64,000 nt of DNA, from the NCBI RefSeq assembly GCF_034347405.1, contig NZ_CP133778.1:3968001-4032000 (forward strand), in the 5' to 3' direction. The position numbers and the translations under genes were made by a program. How positions within the stretch are numbered: position 1 is the first letter of the stretch; every line of letters begins with the position of its first letter. Of this stretch, positions 18,555 to 27,897 are shown piece after piece. Under the pieces are notes generated by a model, which saw only the letters and a list, made by a program, of their open reading frames with translations, was not told where the DNA came from and ran no database searches. The DNA is from Pseudomonas sp. CCC3.1 (lineage in GTDB: Bacteria > Pseudomonadota > Gammaproteobacteria > Pseudomonadales > Pseudomonadaceae).

Positions 18555-19859
18555 TTAATTAAGACTTTCCACGCGGATGCGAACAACTGGGCCAACCACG
18601 CCTTGCAAGGCTTCCAGCGCGGTAATGGCATCGTTCATGTGCTGTTCCAGTACACGGTGAGTCAGCAGGATCATTGGCACCAGACCGTCATGCTCTTCGA
18701 CTTCTTTCTGCATGATCGATTCGATGTTGATACCGCGCTCCGACAAGATGCTGGCCACTTGGGCCAATACGCCCGGATGATCCTTGGCCTGGATGCGCAG
18801 GTAGTAAGCACTTTCGCACGCTTCGATCGGCAGAATCGGGTGATCAGAAAGTGAGTCCGACTGGAAAGCCAAGTGCGGCACGCGGTTCTCAGGGTCGGAG
18901 GTCATGGCACGCACCACGTCCACCAGGTCAGCAACGACCGAGGACGCCGTAGGCTCCATGCCAGCGCCAGCGCCGTAGAACAGTGTCGAACCTGCCGCAT
19001 CGCCATTGACCATCACGGCATTCATCACGCCGTTGACGTTGGCAATCAGGCGATCAGCCGGGATCAAGGTCGGGTGAACCCGCAATTCGATACCGCTGGC
19101 CGTGCTGCGCGCAACGCCCAGGTGCTTGATGCGGTAGCCCAGCGCTTCGGCGTAGTTCACGTCAGCAGTGGTCAGTTTGGTGATGCCTTCGGTGTAAGCC
19201 TTGTCGAACTGCAACGGAATGCCAAAGGCAATCGACGCCAGAATTGTCAGTTTGTGCGCGGCATCGATACCTTCAACGTCGAACGTCGGGTCGGCTTCGG
19301 CGTAGCCCAACGCTTGCGCTTCAGCCAGCACGTCTTCAAACGTACGACCCTTTTCGCGCATTTCGGTGAGGATGAAGTTACCAGTACCGTTGATGATGCC
19401 CGCCACCCAGTTGATGCGGTTTGCAGACAGGCCTTCACGAATGGCCTTGATCACCGGGATACCGCCAGCAACGGCTGCTTCGAACGCCACGATCACACCT
19501 TTCTCTTGCGCCTTGGCGAAGATTTCGTTGCCGTGAACAGCAATCAGCGCCTTGTTGGCCGTGACGACGTGCTTGCCGTTTTCGATGGCTTTGAGCACCA
19601 GTTCGCGGGCGATGGTGTAGCCGCCAATCAGCTCGATAACGATGTCAATTTCAGGGTTGGTCGCAACAGCGAATACATCGTTGGTAATGGGGGTACCGGT
19701 AATGTCGCACTGAGGGTTTGGCGTACGCATGGCAATTTGCGCAACCTGGATACCACGCCCGGCACGGCGGGCAATCTCCTCGGCGTTACGCTTTAGTACG
19801 TTGAAGGTGCCGCCACCGACGGTCCCGAGCCCACAGATACCTACTTTGACCGGATTCAC
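18555..19859 (-). CDS. hom: Homoserine dehydrogenase
   Basis: I use the GTG at 19859 (VNPVKVGICGLGTVGGG), with GGGGAG 6 nt upstream; the frame extends 21 codons further but without family character. The 434-residue product has the N-terminal NAD(P)-binding glycine motif GLGTVGGG, the catalytic middle domain, and a C-terminal ACT domain (from about 350, HPGVLAQVASILSERGINIES) for threonine feedback. It reduces aspartate semialdehyde to homoserine, feeding thrC downstream and methionine synthesis. Confidence 0.97.
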   Translation of the reverse strand: MNPVKVGICGLGTVGGGTFNVLKRNAEEIARRAGRGIQVAQIAMRTPNPQCDITGTPITNDVFAVATNPEIDIVIELIGGYTIARELVLKAIENGKHVVTANKALIAVHGNEIFAKAQEKGVIVAFEAAVAGGIPVIKAIREGLSANRINWVAGIINGTGNFILTEMREKGRTFEDVLAEAQALGYAEADPTFDVEGIDAAHKLTILASIAFGIPLQFDKAYTEGITKLTTADVNYAEALGYRIKHLGVARSTASGIELRVHPTLIPADRLIANVNGVMNAVMVNGDAAGSTLFYGAGAGMEPTASSVVADLVDVVRAMTSDPENRVPHLAFQSDSLSDHPILPIEACESAYYLRIQAKDHPGVLAQVASILSERGINIESIMQKEVEEHDGLVPMILLTHRVLEQHMNDAITALEALQGVVGPVVRIRVESLN

Positions 19860-19995
19860 GCTGAACTCCCCATAAAACGGCCGACTCAAGGTCGGCCGTG
19901 AAAAACAACCGTGGATTGCCACGGTTCTCTATTAATAGCCGGGCAGTTGAGCTGCCCGGCCATGATCGTTACCGGCTTAGCGTAACGACGCGCGA

Positions 19996-20727
19996 TTATT
20001 TAACACTGAGTGCCAGCTTGCCAACCTGCTCAGCAGGCTGGTAACCCGGAATCACCTGGCCATCGGCCAAAACGATGGCCGGCGTGCCATTCACGCCAAT
20101 CGACTGGCCCAAAGCAAACTGCTTGGCCACCGGGTTGGCACATTTTGGTGCATCAACCGTTTTGCCGTCAGTCATTTTGTCCATGGCGCTTTTCTTGTCC
20201 GCGGAACACCAGACCGCTTGCAGTTGCTGGTCACCCGGCGAGCCTAGGCCCTGACGCGGGAACGCAACATAGCGCACTTCGATGCCCATTTTGTTCAATG
20301 CCGGGATTTCGCCGTGCAATTTGTGGCAATACGGGCACGTGGTGTCGGTAAAGACGGTGATGTGTGATTTGGTTTCGCCAATCGCCGGGTAAACCACGGT
20401 TTCAGCCACCGGAATACCGTTGATCAACTTGGCGACGCCGGAACGCTCAGCTTTTTCGGTCAGGTTGACCGGCTTGCCGTCCTTGAGCTGGAACACGTAG
20501 CCTTGGACGATGAATTGGCCATCGGCACTGGCGTACAGCACGCGGCTGCCCTTGAGTTTGACTTCGTACAGGCCGGCCAGCGGGCTGGCGCTGATGCTCT
20601 CGACCGGAACATCCAGTTGCAGTGTTTCAAGGCTTTTGCGAATGGCTTGTTCGGCACCGGTGTCGGCGAAAGAAAAGGTACTGACCAACGCAATAGCTGC
20701 GGCGGCAAACATGTGGATCAAGCGCAT
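19996..20727 (-). CDS. dsbC: DsbC, periplasmic disulfide isomerase
   Basis: The start MRLIHMFAAA (ATG 20727, AGGAG upstream) gives 243 residues. A signal peptide (1 to about 22, cut near SFADT) precedes the N-terminal dimerisation domain and a thioredoxin-like domain with the CPYC active site (DTTCPYCHKLHGE). Cis-Pro is in VNGTPAIVLADG. It corrects non-native disulfides in the periplasm and is kept reduced by DsbD. It is read from the xerD side, in the order xerD-dsbC-hom-thrC conserved in pseudomonads. Confidence 0.97.
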   Translation of the reverse strand: MRLIHMFAAAAIALVSTFSFADTGAEQAIRKSLETLQLDVPVESISASPLAGLYEVKLKGSRVLYASADGQFIVQGYVFQLKDGKPVNLTEKAERSGVAKLINGIPVAETVVYPAIGETKSHITVFTDTTCPYCHKLHGEIPALNKMGIEVRYVAFPRQGLGSPGDQQLQAVWCSADKKSAMDKMTDGKTVDAPKCANPVAKQFALGQSIGVNGTPAIVLADGQVIPGYQPAEQVGKLALSVK

Positions 20728-20863
20728 GTGAACTCCTGAAGGCGGACAAACGGCCAAACCTGAATACCCGGATCTAAAAAGGGTTTTGGCGGCTCGCTTT
20801 CGAAACCGGCAAAGCCTACCACAGATGGCCCGCAAGACCGACTCTGGCCGTGTGTCATCTGTC

Positions 20864-21760
20864 TTAACCGCGGGGGTGATGAAGGGCGTGCAGGTCTTGC
20901 AGACGAGCCCGCGCCACATGGGTATAAATCTGCGTCGTGGACAAGTCGCTGTGCCCCAGCAGCATTTGCACCACGCGCAAGTCGGCACCGTGGTTGAGCA
21001 AGTGGGTGGCGAAGGCGTGACGCAAGGTGTGCGGGGACAACGACTTGTCGATCCCGGCCACCTTGGCCTGATGCTTGATCCGGTGCCAGAAGGTCTGGCG
21101 GGTCATTTGCTCACCACGCTGACTGGGAAACAACACATCGCTGGGGCGGCCATTCAATAACTCATGGCGAGCATCACGCATGTAACGCTCGACCCAGACA
21201 ATCGCCTCCTCCCCCATCGGCACCAACCGCTCCTTACTGCCTTTGCCCATGACCCGCAACACACCCTGCCGCAGATTGACCTGTTCCAGGGTCAGGCTGA
21301 TCAACTCGGTCACCCGCAGACCGCAGGCATACAGCACTTCAAGCATGGCGCGGTCACGCTGACCGATAGCATCGCTCAGGTCCGGGGCAGCGAGTAACGC
21401 TTCTACATCAGCCTCTGACAGCGACTTGGGCAACGGCCTGCCCAACTGCGGCATATCGACTTGCAAGGTCGGGTCGACGGCAATCAGCTTTTCACGCAGC
21501 AAATAACGATAGAAACCACGTGCCCCGGACAAGAAACGCGCGGTCGAACGCGGTTTATAGGCCTGATCAAGACGCCAGGCCAAATGATCGAGGATAAGGT
21601 CACGCCCGGCATCAACCAGTTCAATGCCGCGCTCCTGCAACCAGCCATTGAACAGGGCCAAATCACTGCGATAGGCATCGCGGGTGTTGTCCGACAGGCC
21701 TTTTTCCAGCCACAAGGCATCCAGAAAACGGTCGATGAGAGGATTGTCGATAGCAGGCAT
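20864..21760 (-). CDS. xerD: XerD, site-specific tyrosine recombinase
   Basis: The ATG at 21760 (MPAIDNPLIDRFL) is preferred to a GTG two codons earlier. The 298-residue product has the SAM-like N-terminal core-binding domain and the catalytic domain with all active residues: Arg in ACGLRVTEL, Lys in GKGSKERLV, His/Arg in HTLRHAFATH, His in GHSDLSTT and nucleophile Tyr in QIYTHV. With XerC it resolves chromosome dimers at dif under FtsK control. Its length and neighbours mark it as the housekeeping recombinase, not a phage integrase. Confidence 0.97.
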   Translation of the reverse strand: MPAIDNPLIDRFLDALWLEKGLSDNTRDAYRSDLALFNGWLQERGIELVDAGRDLILDHLAWRLDQAYKPRSTARFLSGARGFYRYLLREKLIAVDPTLQVDMPQLGRPLPKSLSEADVEALLAAPDLSDAIGQRDRAMLEVLYACGLRVTELISLTLEQVNLRQGVLRVMGKGSKERLVPMGEEAIVWVERYMRDARHELLNGRPSDVLFPSQRGEQMTRQTFWHRIKHQAKVAGIDKSLSPHTLRHAFATHLLNHGADLRVVQMLLGHSDLSTTQIYTHVARARLQDLHALHHPRG

Positions 21761-21880
21761 TGGCACTCGTACAGCACGGCCCGCAAGCCGCGCATAAATA
21801 AAATGTGAACTGAAAAATCGACCGCTAGTCTTTCATAGCCAGCTGATGCCATAAACCCTTCGTTCTTACAGGATTGCACT

Positions 21881-23680
21881 ATGACCGAACAACAGATTCT
21901 GCTGTCCTTCGGCGGTATTGGCATTGCAGCCCTCGGCTCTCAATGGCTGGCCTGGCGCCTCAAGTTGCCCGCTATTCTGTTTTTGCTGCTGACCGGGATA
22001 TTGGTCGGGCCGGTTTTAGGCTGGCTGGACCCGCAAGCACTGTTCGGCCCCCTGTTGATGCCGCTGGTTTCTCTGGCCGTGGCGTTGATTCTGTTTGAAG
22101 GCAGCCTGACCCTGCACCTGTCCGAGTGGCGTGAAATCGGCAGCGTCGTGCATCGACTGGTGACCATCGGCGCACTCTCGACCTGGGCAGTGATTACCCT
22201 GGCCACGCATTGGCTGCTGGGCTTTGACTGGCTGCTGGCATTGCTGTTTGGCACCCTGACCCTGGTCACCGGGCCAACGGTGATTGTGCCGATGCTGCGC
22301 GTGGTGCGGCCCAAAGCATCGATTGCCAACATCCTGCGCTGGGAAGGCATCGTCATCGACCCGATTGGCGCTCTGCTCGCGGTGGTGGTTTATAGCTTTA
22401 TCATTGCCCGGGCCAACGATAACGGCCTGAGCCAAAGCTTGCTGACCTTTGCCGGGGTCATTATGTGCGGCAGCCTGTTTGGCGTTATCGGCGGCTGGAT
22501 CATGGGCCATATCGTGCGCAAGCAGTGGCTACCGGAATACCTGCAAAGCCTGGCGACGCTGGCGGGCGTCCTGGGGATTTTTATTGCCGCCAATCAGGTG
22601 ATGCACGAGTCCGGCCTGCTGGCGGTGACGCTGATGGGCATGTGGATGGCCAACATGAAAGGCGTGGATGTGCGCAACATCCTGCACTTCAAAGAAAACC
22701 TGAGCATTTTTTTGATTTCCGGCCTGTTCATTCTGCTGGCGGCGCGTCTGGACTTGAACGCCATGATCGGCCTCGGGCCTGCGGTGCTGGTGTTGTTGCT
22801 GATTATTCAACTGATTGCCCGCCCGTTGAACGTCCTGCTCTCGACCTTCGGCTCAAAACTGAACTGGCGTGAACGCGCATTGCTGGCCTGGATTGCGCCG
22901 CGAGGGATCGTTGCCGCTGCCGTGTCGGCGATTTTTGCGATTCGACTCAACGAAGCAGGCCATGAAGGTGCGCTGCTGCTGGTGCCGCTCACCTTTGCAG
23001 TGATCATTGGCACCGTGGTGCTGCAAAGCGCCACAGCCCGCCCGCTGGCCCGTTTGCTTAAGGTGGCAGAACCTGCGCCCAGCGGTTTTTTGATCGTGGG
23101 TGCCAACGGCCCGGCCCGAGTCATCGGCAAAGCACTGCAACAATTGGGCAGCCGCGTGGTGCTGACCGACTCCAACTGGGAAAACATCCGTGCAGCGCGC
23201 ATGGACAATTTACCCACTTACTTTGGGAATCCGGCTTCACAACATGCCGAGACGCACCTTGATTTGGTGGGACTGGGGCATTTACTCGCCTTGTCGGCTT
23301 CTGGCGAGCTGAACACGTTGGCGGCTGTGCGCTTTCTTCATGAGTTCGGACCTCGGCGCGTGTTTGCCTTGGCCAACGTTCAGGACAACCGTCGCTCCGA
23401 CAAACACCGCGCCAGCCATGAGTACCGCGGGCTCGCGCTGGGTAATCCGGCGCTGACCTATGGACAGTTGGCCAGCGAATTGAGCCAGGGCGCCGAGATG
23501 TACAGCACCACCCTGACCGACAACTTCACCTGGGAGGACTACCTGAAACTGCACGGCAAACGTGCCACCCTGCTGTTTGCCCGCGACAGCACGGGCTGGG
23601 TGCATGTGGTAACACCTGAGAGCGAGTTAAAACCGGGAACGGGGTGGACGTTGTTGGCGTTGATCAGGCAGGACGGCTGA
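21881..23680 (+). CDS. Na+/H+ antiporter, CPA family with C-terminal nucleotide-binding domain
   Basis: This 599-residue protein has about 12 hydrophobic segments up to residue about 390. These include VTGPTVIVPMLRVV and the conserved acidic pair region EGIVIDPIGAL used for cation exchange. A Rossmann-like RCK/TrkA-N domain (GFLIVGANGPARVIG, from about 400) and a short C-terminal domain follow, so activity is probably controlled by a nucleotide. It is divergent from xerD, with about 120 nt between them, as in P. aeruginosa. Ion preference (Na+, K+ or both) cannot be read from sequence. Confidence 0.93.
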   Translation: MTEQQILLSFGGIGIAALGSQWLAWRLKLPAILFLLLTGILVGPVLGWLDPQALFGPLLMPLVSLAVALILFEGSLTLHLSEWREIGSVVHRLVTIGALSTWAVITLATHWLLGFDWLLALLFGTLTLVTGPTVIVPMLRVVRPKASIANILRWEGIVIDPIGALLAVVVYSFIIARANDNGLSQSLLTFAGVIMCGSLFGVIGGWIMGHIVRKQWLPEYLQSLATLAGVLGIFIAANQVMHESGLLAVTLMGMWMANMKGVDVRNILHFKENLSIFLISGLFILLAARLDLNAMIGLGPAVLVLLLIIQLIARPLNVLLSTFGSKLNWRERALLAWIAPRGIVAAAVSAIFAIRLNEAGHEGALLLVPLTFAVIIGTVVLQSATARPLARLLKVAEPAPSGFLIVGANGPARVIGKALQQLGSRVVLTDSNWENIRAARMDNLPTYFGNPASQHAETHLDLVGLGHLLALSASGELNTLAAVRFLHEFGPRRVFALANVQDNRRSDKHRASHEYRGLALGNPALTYGQLASELSQGAEMYSTTLTDNFTWEDYLKLHGKRATLLFARDSTGWVHVVTPESELKPGTGWTLLALIRQDG

Positions 23681-23696
23681 ATGCCCCTTTGATCGT

Positions 23697-23810
23697 GCTC
23701 TGGTAAACCAGTTCGAATGGTTTACGGCTGCTGCGCAACCGGACGTAGCCTCGCAAAGCTCGACAACTGCTACGGACGGCGATGCTGCGGCCCGCATCGC
23801 GGCTACAGCT
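23697..23810. repeat. Degenerate palindromic repeat region
   Basis: The gap after the antiporter gene has an 8-bp hairpin (GTAAACCA at 23703-23710, complement at 23718-23725). Partly paired GTAGCC/GGCTAC segments follow, of the same flavour as the repeat at 7306-7444. It looks like an eroded REP element between convergent genes. Confidence 0.45.
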
Positions 23811-23818
23811 TCAAGGCT

Positions 23819-24226
23819 TTAAAACCCTGGCAACACCGGCACCGGGCGCTTGTCGTCGTCAATGGCAACAAAACTGAACACTCCCTGGATCGCCAGTTCA
23901 CGGCCATCGTTGCTCATGCTTTCGACATACACCTCGACTTCTACCTTGAGACTGGTATTGCCCACTTTAACCACGCGGCCAATCAACTCGACAATCGAGC
24001 CCGCTGCAATCGGGTGGTTGAAGTCGATGCGATCGGTCGAAACGGTGACCAACGGCAAGCGGCAAAAACGGGTCGCCGCGATGAACGAGACTTCGTCCAT
24101 CCAGGCCAGCGCAGTGCCGCCAAACAGAGTGTTGTGGTGGTTGGTGGTCGAGGGGAATACGGCTTTGGTGATGCGGGTGACGGACAGTTCGGTACGGCGC
24201 TGAATCTCTTGCTCACGCGAAGTCAT
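23819..24226 (-). CDS. Acyl-CoA thioesterase, hotdog fold (YciA/BACH type)
   Basis: This 135-residue single hotdog domain carries the family signature NHHNTLFGGTALAWMDEV, in which the Asn/Asp/Gly cluster forms the active site, and the central GSIVELIGRVVKVG strands. Such enzymes hydrolyse short to long acyl-CoAs. It is convergent with the antiporter gene and lies upstream, in the minus sense, of nothing else; the rplS terminator separates it from the ribosomal operon. Confidence 0.92.
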   Translation of the reverse strand: MTSREQEIQRRTELSVTRITKAVFPSTTNHHNTLFGGTALAWMDEVSFIAATRFCRLPLVTVSTDRIDFNHPIAAGSIVELIGRVVKVGNTSLKVEVEVYVESMSNDGRELAIQGVFSFVAIDDDKRPVPVLPGF

Positions 24227-24276
24227 GCTTTTTAACTACCTACAACTGGACAAAGGTCTGACAAATTTCAGACAAC

Positions 24277-24304
24277 AAAAAAGCAGCCCGAAGGCTGCTT
24301 TTTT
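24277..24304 (-). terminator. Rho-independent terminator of the rpsP-rimM-trmD-rplS operon
   Basis: A perfect 12-bp stem (AAAAAAGCAGCC, CGAA loop, complement ending in TTTTTT) lies 20 nt after the rplS stop. Confidence 0.93.
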
Positions 24305-24323
24305 CTGCATCGGGAAGCTGGAC

Positions 24324-24674
24324 TTAAGCCAGTTTTTCCTTGATGCGAGCTGCTTTACCGGACAGGTCACGCAGGTAGTACAGCTTGGCTTTACGAACGT
24401 CACCGCGACGCTTCACAGCCATGCTGTCGATTTGCGGGCTGTAGGTCTGGAAAGTACGCTCTACGCCAACACCGTTGGAGATTTTACGAACAGTGAAAGC
24501 ACTGTTCACGCCACGGTTACGCTTGGCAATCACTACACCTTCGAAAGCTTGCAGACGCGAACGATCGCCTTCCTTCACTTTCACCTGAACGACAATGGTG
24601 TCGCCCGGGGCAAAAGGAGGGATCTCTTTGGTCATCTGCTCTGCTTCGAGTGCAAGGATGATTTTGTTAGTCAT
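24324..24674 (-). CDS. rplS: 50S ribosomal protein L19
   Basis: This 116-residue protein matches bacterial L19 in length and in FAPGDTIVVQVKVKEGDRSRLQAFEG and the C-terminal RRGDVRKAKLYYLRDLSGKAARI. L19 lies at the 30S-50S interface. It is the last gene of the rpsP operon, 45 nt after trmD, with GGAG before the ATG and a strong terminator after it. Confidence 0.99.
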   Translation of the reverse strand: MTNKIILALEAEQMTKEIPPFAPGDTIVVQVKVKEGDRSRLQAFEGVVIAKRNRGVNSAFTVRKISNGVGVERTFQTYSPQIDSMAVKRRGDVRKAKLYYLRDLSGKAARIKEKLA

Positions 24675-24719
24675 GCTGTGCTCCTAAGGTAGATCGTCTG
24701 ATCTACCATCGATACGTTG

Positions 24720-25472
24720 TTAACTATCGTCCCGCGCGAGGATGTATTCCTCGAGCAGCTTCTTCTCTTCTCCAGAAAGCGAGCGGCTTTCCAGAAGATC
24801 GGCGCGTCGTTCAAAGGTCCGCCCAAGGGACTGCTGTAAACGCCAACGCCGGATGTGTGCATGATTGCCACTTAGCAATACGTCGGGAACACGCTGATCC
24901 GCATACACCTCCGGTCGGGTGTAGTGCGGGCAATCCAGCAGACCATCCGTAAAGGAATCTTCCTCAGCGGAGTCCGCATGCCCTAAAGCTCCGGGCAGCA
25001 GTCGTGTAACCGCATCAATCAGAACCATCGCCGGCAGCTCGCCACCGGAAAGTACATAGTCACCAATCGACCACTCTTCATCGACATAAGTGTTTATAAA
25101 ACGCTCGTCGATGCCTTCATAGCGACCTGCAATGAGGATTAATGCTTCCTCATTCGCCAGCTCGCGTACCGCCGACTGATTCAGTTGACGGCCTTGGGGC
25201 GACAGGTAAATAACCTTCGCCGCCTCTCCGGCTGCTTCTCTGGCCTGAACCAGTGCATCTTCCAGAGGCTTGATCTTCATCACCATGCCCGGACCACCGC
25301 CAAATGGGCGATCGTCCACAGTGTGATGTCGGTCCGTTGTGTAGTCTCGCGGATTCCAACAGGTGAGCTGCAAGAGCCCTTGTTTCACCGCACGACTAGT
25401 GATGCCGTAGTCGCTGATGGCGGAAAACATTTCGGGAAACAAACTGATCACTTCTACGCGCAATTTAGCCAC
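24720..25472 (-). CDS. trmD: TrmD, tRNA (guanine37-N1)-methyltransferase
   Basis: The GTG at 25472 (VAKLRVEVISLFPEMF) fits the family and begins 2 nt after the rimM stop, suggesting coupled translation. The 250-residue product is a SPOUT enzyme with the trefoil-knot SAM site (YVLSGGELPAMVLIDAVTRLLPG) and the family box RPFGGGPGMVMK. It methylates G37 next to the anticodon of several tRNAs and prevents +1 frameshifting. Confidence 0.98.
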   Translation of the reverse strand: MAKLRVEVISLFPEMFSAISDYGITSRAVKQGLLQLTCWNPRDYTTDRHHTVDDRPFGGGPGMVMKIKPLEDALVQAREAAGEAAKVIYLSPQGRQLNQSAVRELANEEALILIAGRYEGIDERFINTYVDEEWSIGDYVLSGGELPAMVLIDAVTRLLPGALGHADSAEEDSFTDGLLDCPHYTRPEVYADQRVPDVLLSGNHAHIRRWRLQQSLGRTFERRADLLESRSLSGEEKKLLEEYILARDDS

Positions 25473-25474
25473 GC

Positions 25475-26014
25475 TTAGAAGTCCGCATCCCAATCCACCT
25501 TCATCTCGCCCGCTTGCAGGTCGATGCTCAACACGCATTGCTCTGTATAGGGCAACAAGCGATCACGATCGTCCAGGCTACCTGGGCAAGGTTTGACTTC
25601 CATGACATCGTTCGAGCCAGTTTCCATCAGATCAACAACCTTGCCGAGCAATTGCCCTTCGAGGTTGGTCACTTTAAGACCCTGCAGCTGGTACCAGTAG
25701 TACTCGCCTTCGGTCAGTTCAGGAAACAGGTTGCGCGGCACGCAGATCTCAAATTCGCGAAGAAGACCTGCTTCATCACGATCATCAAGACCCTTGAGCT
25801 TCACGACCAGAAACTTGCCGTTATGAGAACGGCCACTGACCAGCTCTGCCTGTCGTACATCATTGCCGCGCCGAAGCGTCAGCTTTTTGTAGTCCAACAG
25901 GTTATCAATTGGATCCGTAAAGGAATAAACCTTCACTTCGCCGCGCACGCCGTGAATGGAGTAGATTTTGCCGATAACGATCAAATCATCAGCAGTTTCA
26001 GGCGTCACGCTCAT
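25475..26014 (-). CDS. rimM: RimM, 30S maturation factor
   Basis: This 179-residue protein has the N-terminal RimM beta-barrel (VIGKIYSIHGVRGEVKVYSFTDP) and the C-terminal PRC-barrel (EYYWYQLQGLKVTNLEG). It binds S19 and helps mature the 30S head. It begins 5 nt after the rpsP stop, inside the ribosomal operon. Confidence 0.98.
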   Translation of the reverse strand: MSVTPETADDLIVIGKIYSIHGVRGEVKVYSFTDPIDNLLDYKKLTLRRGNDVRQAELVSGRSHNGKFLVVKLKGLDDRDEAGLLREFEICVPRNLFPELTEGEYYWYQLQGLKVTNLEGQLLGKVVDLMETGSNDVMEVKPCPGSLDDRDRLLPYTEQCVLSIDLQAGEMKVDWDADF

Positions 26015-26019
26015 ATTGC

Positions 26020-26271
26020 TCAGGCCGCAGCCTTAGCGTTTTCTTTAACCAGCTGAGCAACACGCTCAGACAGTTGAGCACCAACGCTCAGCCAGTAGGC
26101 GAGGCGGTCTTCTTTAACGGAGAAACGAACTTCTTGACCACGAGCAACCGGGTTGAAGAAGCCAATTTGTTCCTTGTGGGAACCGTCACGTGGGTTACGG
26201 CTATCGGTAACGGTCAAGTGGTAAAACGGGCGCTTTTTGGAGCCGCCAAGGGCAAGACGGATTGTTAGCAT
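26020..26271 (-). CDS. rpsP: 30S ribosomal protein S16
   Basis: This 83-residue S16 begins MLTIRLALGGSKKRPFYHLTVTDSRNPRDG, typical of the protein. It is the first gene of the operon, read from the promoter at 26344-26371. S16 is needed early in 30S assembly. Confidence 0.99.
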   Translation of the reverse strand: MLTIRLALGGSKKRPFYHLTVTDSRNPRDGSHKEQIGFFNPVARGQEVRFSVKEDRLAYWLSVGAQLSERVAQLVKENAKAAA

Positions 26272-26343
26272 GTGAACATCGTTCCTGTAGTCGGTGCTGC
26301 AAATCTAAATGCACAGCGGGCATAGGTGCCCGAAAGGCCGCAT

Positions 26344-26371
26344 ATTCTAAGGAATATCCGGACTTTTGCAA
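26344..26371 (-). promoter_or_regulatory. Candidate sigma70 promoter for rpsP-rimM-trmD-rplS
   Basis: On the minus strand, TTGCAA (26371-26366) and TAGAAT (26349-26344) are separated by 16 bp. The expected transcript start is near 26337, about 65 nt before the rpsP ATG. Confidence 0.6.
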
Positions 26372-26445
26372 ATGTCTTTTTCTGGCGCCTATCGGCGTGC
26401 CATGTAGATTTGCTATAAGGCCGCCACGAATGACGGCAGGTCAGC

Positions 26446-26512
26446 TCCCGCACAGCGCGGGTTTGCCGGGTGTCTCGCAGGGCTGCGAGTTACCCGCACG
26501 CAAGCGTGCGGG
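26446..26512. other. Cluster of stem-loops between ffh and rpsP
   Basis: Just after the ffh stop lie several strong palindromes. One is a nested hairpin pairing CGGGT (26467-26471) and CTCGCAG (26474-26480) with CTGCGAG (26483-26489) and ACCCG (26492-26496). Another is a 9-bp stem at 26493-26501/26504-26512, which shares bases with the first, so the two are mutually exclusive. No T-run follows on the minus strand, so this is not a classical terminator. Confidence 0.55.
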
Positions 26513-26520
26513 CGGGTAAT

Positions 26521-27897
26521 TTACATTTTTGGCATGCCGCCGCCGGGCATCATTGAGCCCATGCCGCGCATCATTTTCGCCATTCCGCCTTTGGCAGAGA
26601 ATTTTTTCATCATCTTTTGCATCTGCTTGTGCTGCTTGATCAAGCGACCGATGTCCTGCACCTGCGTACCGGAACCCATGGCAATACGACGCTTGCGCGA
26701 ACCGCTGATCAGATCAGGGTCACGACGCTCGGCCGGAGTCATGGAGTTGATGATGGCTTCCATTTGCTTGAACTGCTTTTCTGCTGCGCCCTGGGCATTG
26801 CCCATTTGCGCCAGATTCACACCACCCATATTCGGCAGTTTGTCCATGAGACCGCCAAGGCCGCCCATGTTCTTCATCTGTTGCAGTTGGTCGCGGAAGT
26901 CTTCGAGGTCGAAGCCTTTACCTTTTTTGAGCTTTTTAGCCAGTTTGTCGGCTTTGTCTTTATCGAGCGTCTGTTCGGCTTGCTCGATAAGGCTGAGCAC
27001 GTCGCCCATGCCCAAGATACGCGACGCAATACGATCCGGGTGGAACGGTTCGAGCGCGTCGCTCTTCTCGCCCATACCGATGAACTTGATTGGCTTGCCA
27101 GTGATCGAGCGCACGGACAGTGCCGCACCGCCACGGGCATCACCATCGACCTTGGTCAGAATCACACCGGTCAACGGCAGCGCATCACCAAAGGCCTTGG
27201 CCGTGTTGGCGGCGTCCTGGCCGGTCATGGCATCAACCACGAACAGGGTTTCTGCAGGCTTGACCGCCGCATGCAGTTCCTGGATCTCGGTCATCATCTC
27301 GGCGTCGATGTGCAAACGACCGGCGGTATCGACGATTACGACATCAATAAACTTGAGCTTGGCTTCATTAATAGCCGCTTGCGCGATGGCCACTGGTTTC
27401 TGGCTGATATCGGACGGGAAGAACGTAACGCCCACTTCGCCCGCCAGGGTTTCCAGTTGCTTGATCGCGGCCGGACGATAAACGTCGACCGAGACCACCA
27501 TCACGGTCTTCTTTTTGCGCTCTTTAAGGAAGCGCGCCAGCTTGCCAGCGGTGGTGGTTTTACCCGCCCCCTGCAAACCGGCCATTAAAACGACAGCAGG
27601 CGGCGTGACATTGAGGATCAAGTCCTCGTTGGCAGCGCCCATCAGGCTTTCGAGTTCAGCCTGAACAATTTTCACAAATGCCTGACCCGGCGTCAGGCTG
27701 CGCGACACTTCTGTGCCGACCGCGCGCTCTTTGACCGAGTTGACGAAGTCTTTGACCACTGGCAAAGCCACATCGGCTTCCAGCAACGCCATGCGCACTT
27801 CACGCAGGGTGTCTTTGATGTTGTCCTCGGTCAGCTTGGCCTTGCCGGTGACATGGCGCAGCGTCTGCGAGAGACGATCGGTTAAATTTTCAAACAT
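26521..27897 (-). CDS. ffh: Ffh, signal recognition particle protein
   Basis: The start MFENLTDRLS (ATG 27897, AAAGGA upstream) gives 458 residues. The N domain, the GTPase G domain (P-loop GLQGAGKTT at about 107-115, DTAGR and TKVDGDARGGAA) and the methionine-rich M domain (to MRGMGSMMPGGGMPKM) are all present. With 4.5S RNA it directs inner-membrane proteins to FtsY and SecYEG. Confidence 0.99.
   Translation of the reverse strand: MFENLTDRLSQTLRHVTGKAKLTEDNIKDTLREVRMALLEADVALPVVKDFVNSVKERAVGTEVSRSLTPGQAFVKIVQAELESLMGAANEDLILNVTPPAVVLMAGLQGAGKTTTAGKLARFLKERKKKTVMVVSVDVYRPAAIKQLETLAGEVGVTFFPSDISQKPVAIAQAAINEAKLKFIDVVIVDTAGRLHIDAEMMTEIQELHAAVKPAETLFVVDAMTGQDAANTAKAFGDALPLTGVILTKVDGDARGGAALSVRSITGKPIKFIGMGEKSDALEPFHPDRIASRILGMGDVLSLIEQAEQTLDKDKADKLAKKLKKGKGFDLEDFRDQLQQMKNMGGLGGLMDKLPNMGGVNLAQMGNAQGAAEKQFKQMEAIINSMTPAERRDPDLISGSRKRRIAMGSGTQVQDIGRLIKQHKQMQKMMKKFSAKGGMAKMMRGMGSMMPGGGMPKM

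Noticed and set aside
20864..21760. Tyrosine recombinase as a sign of a mobile element
   Set aside because: The sequence and neighbours identify housekeeping xerD; no attachment-site repeats or phage genes are near.
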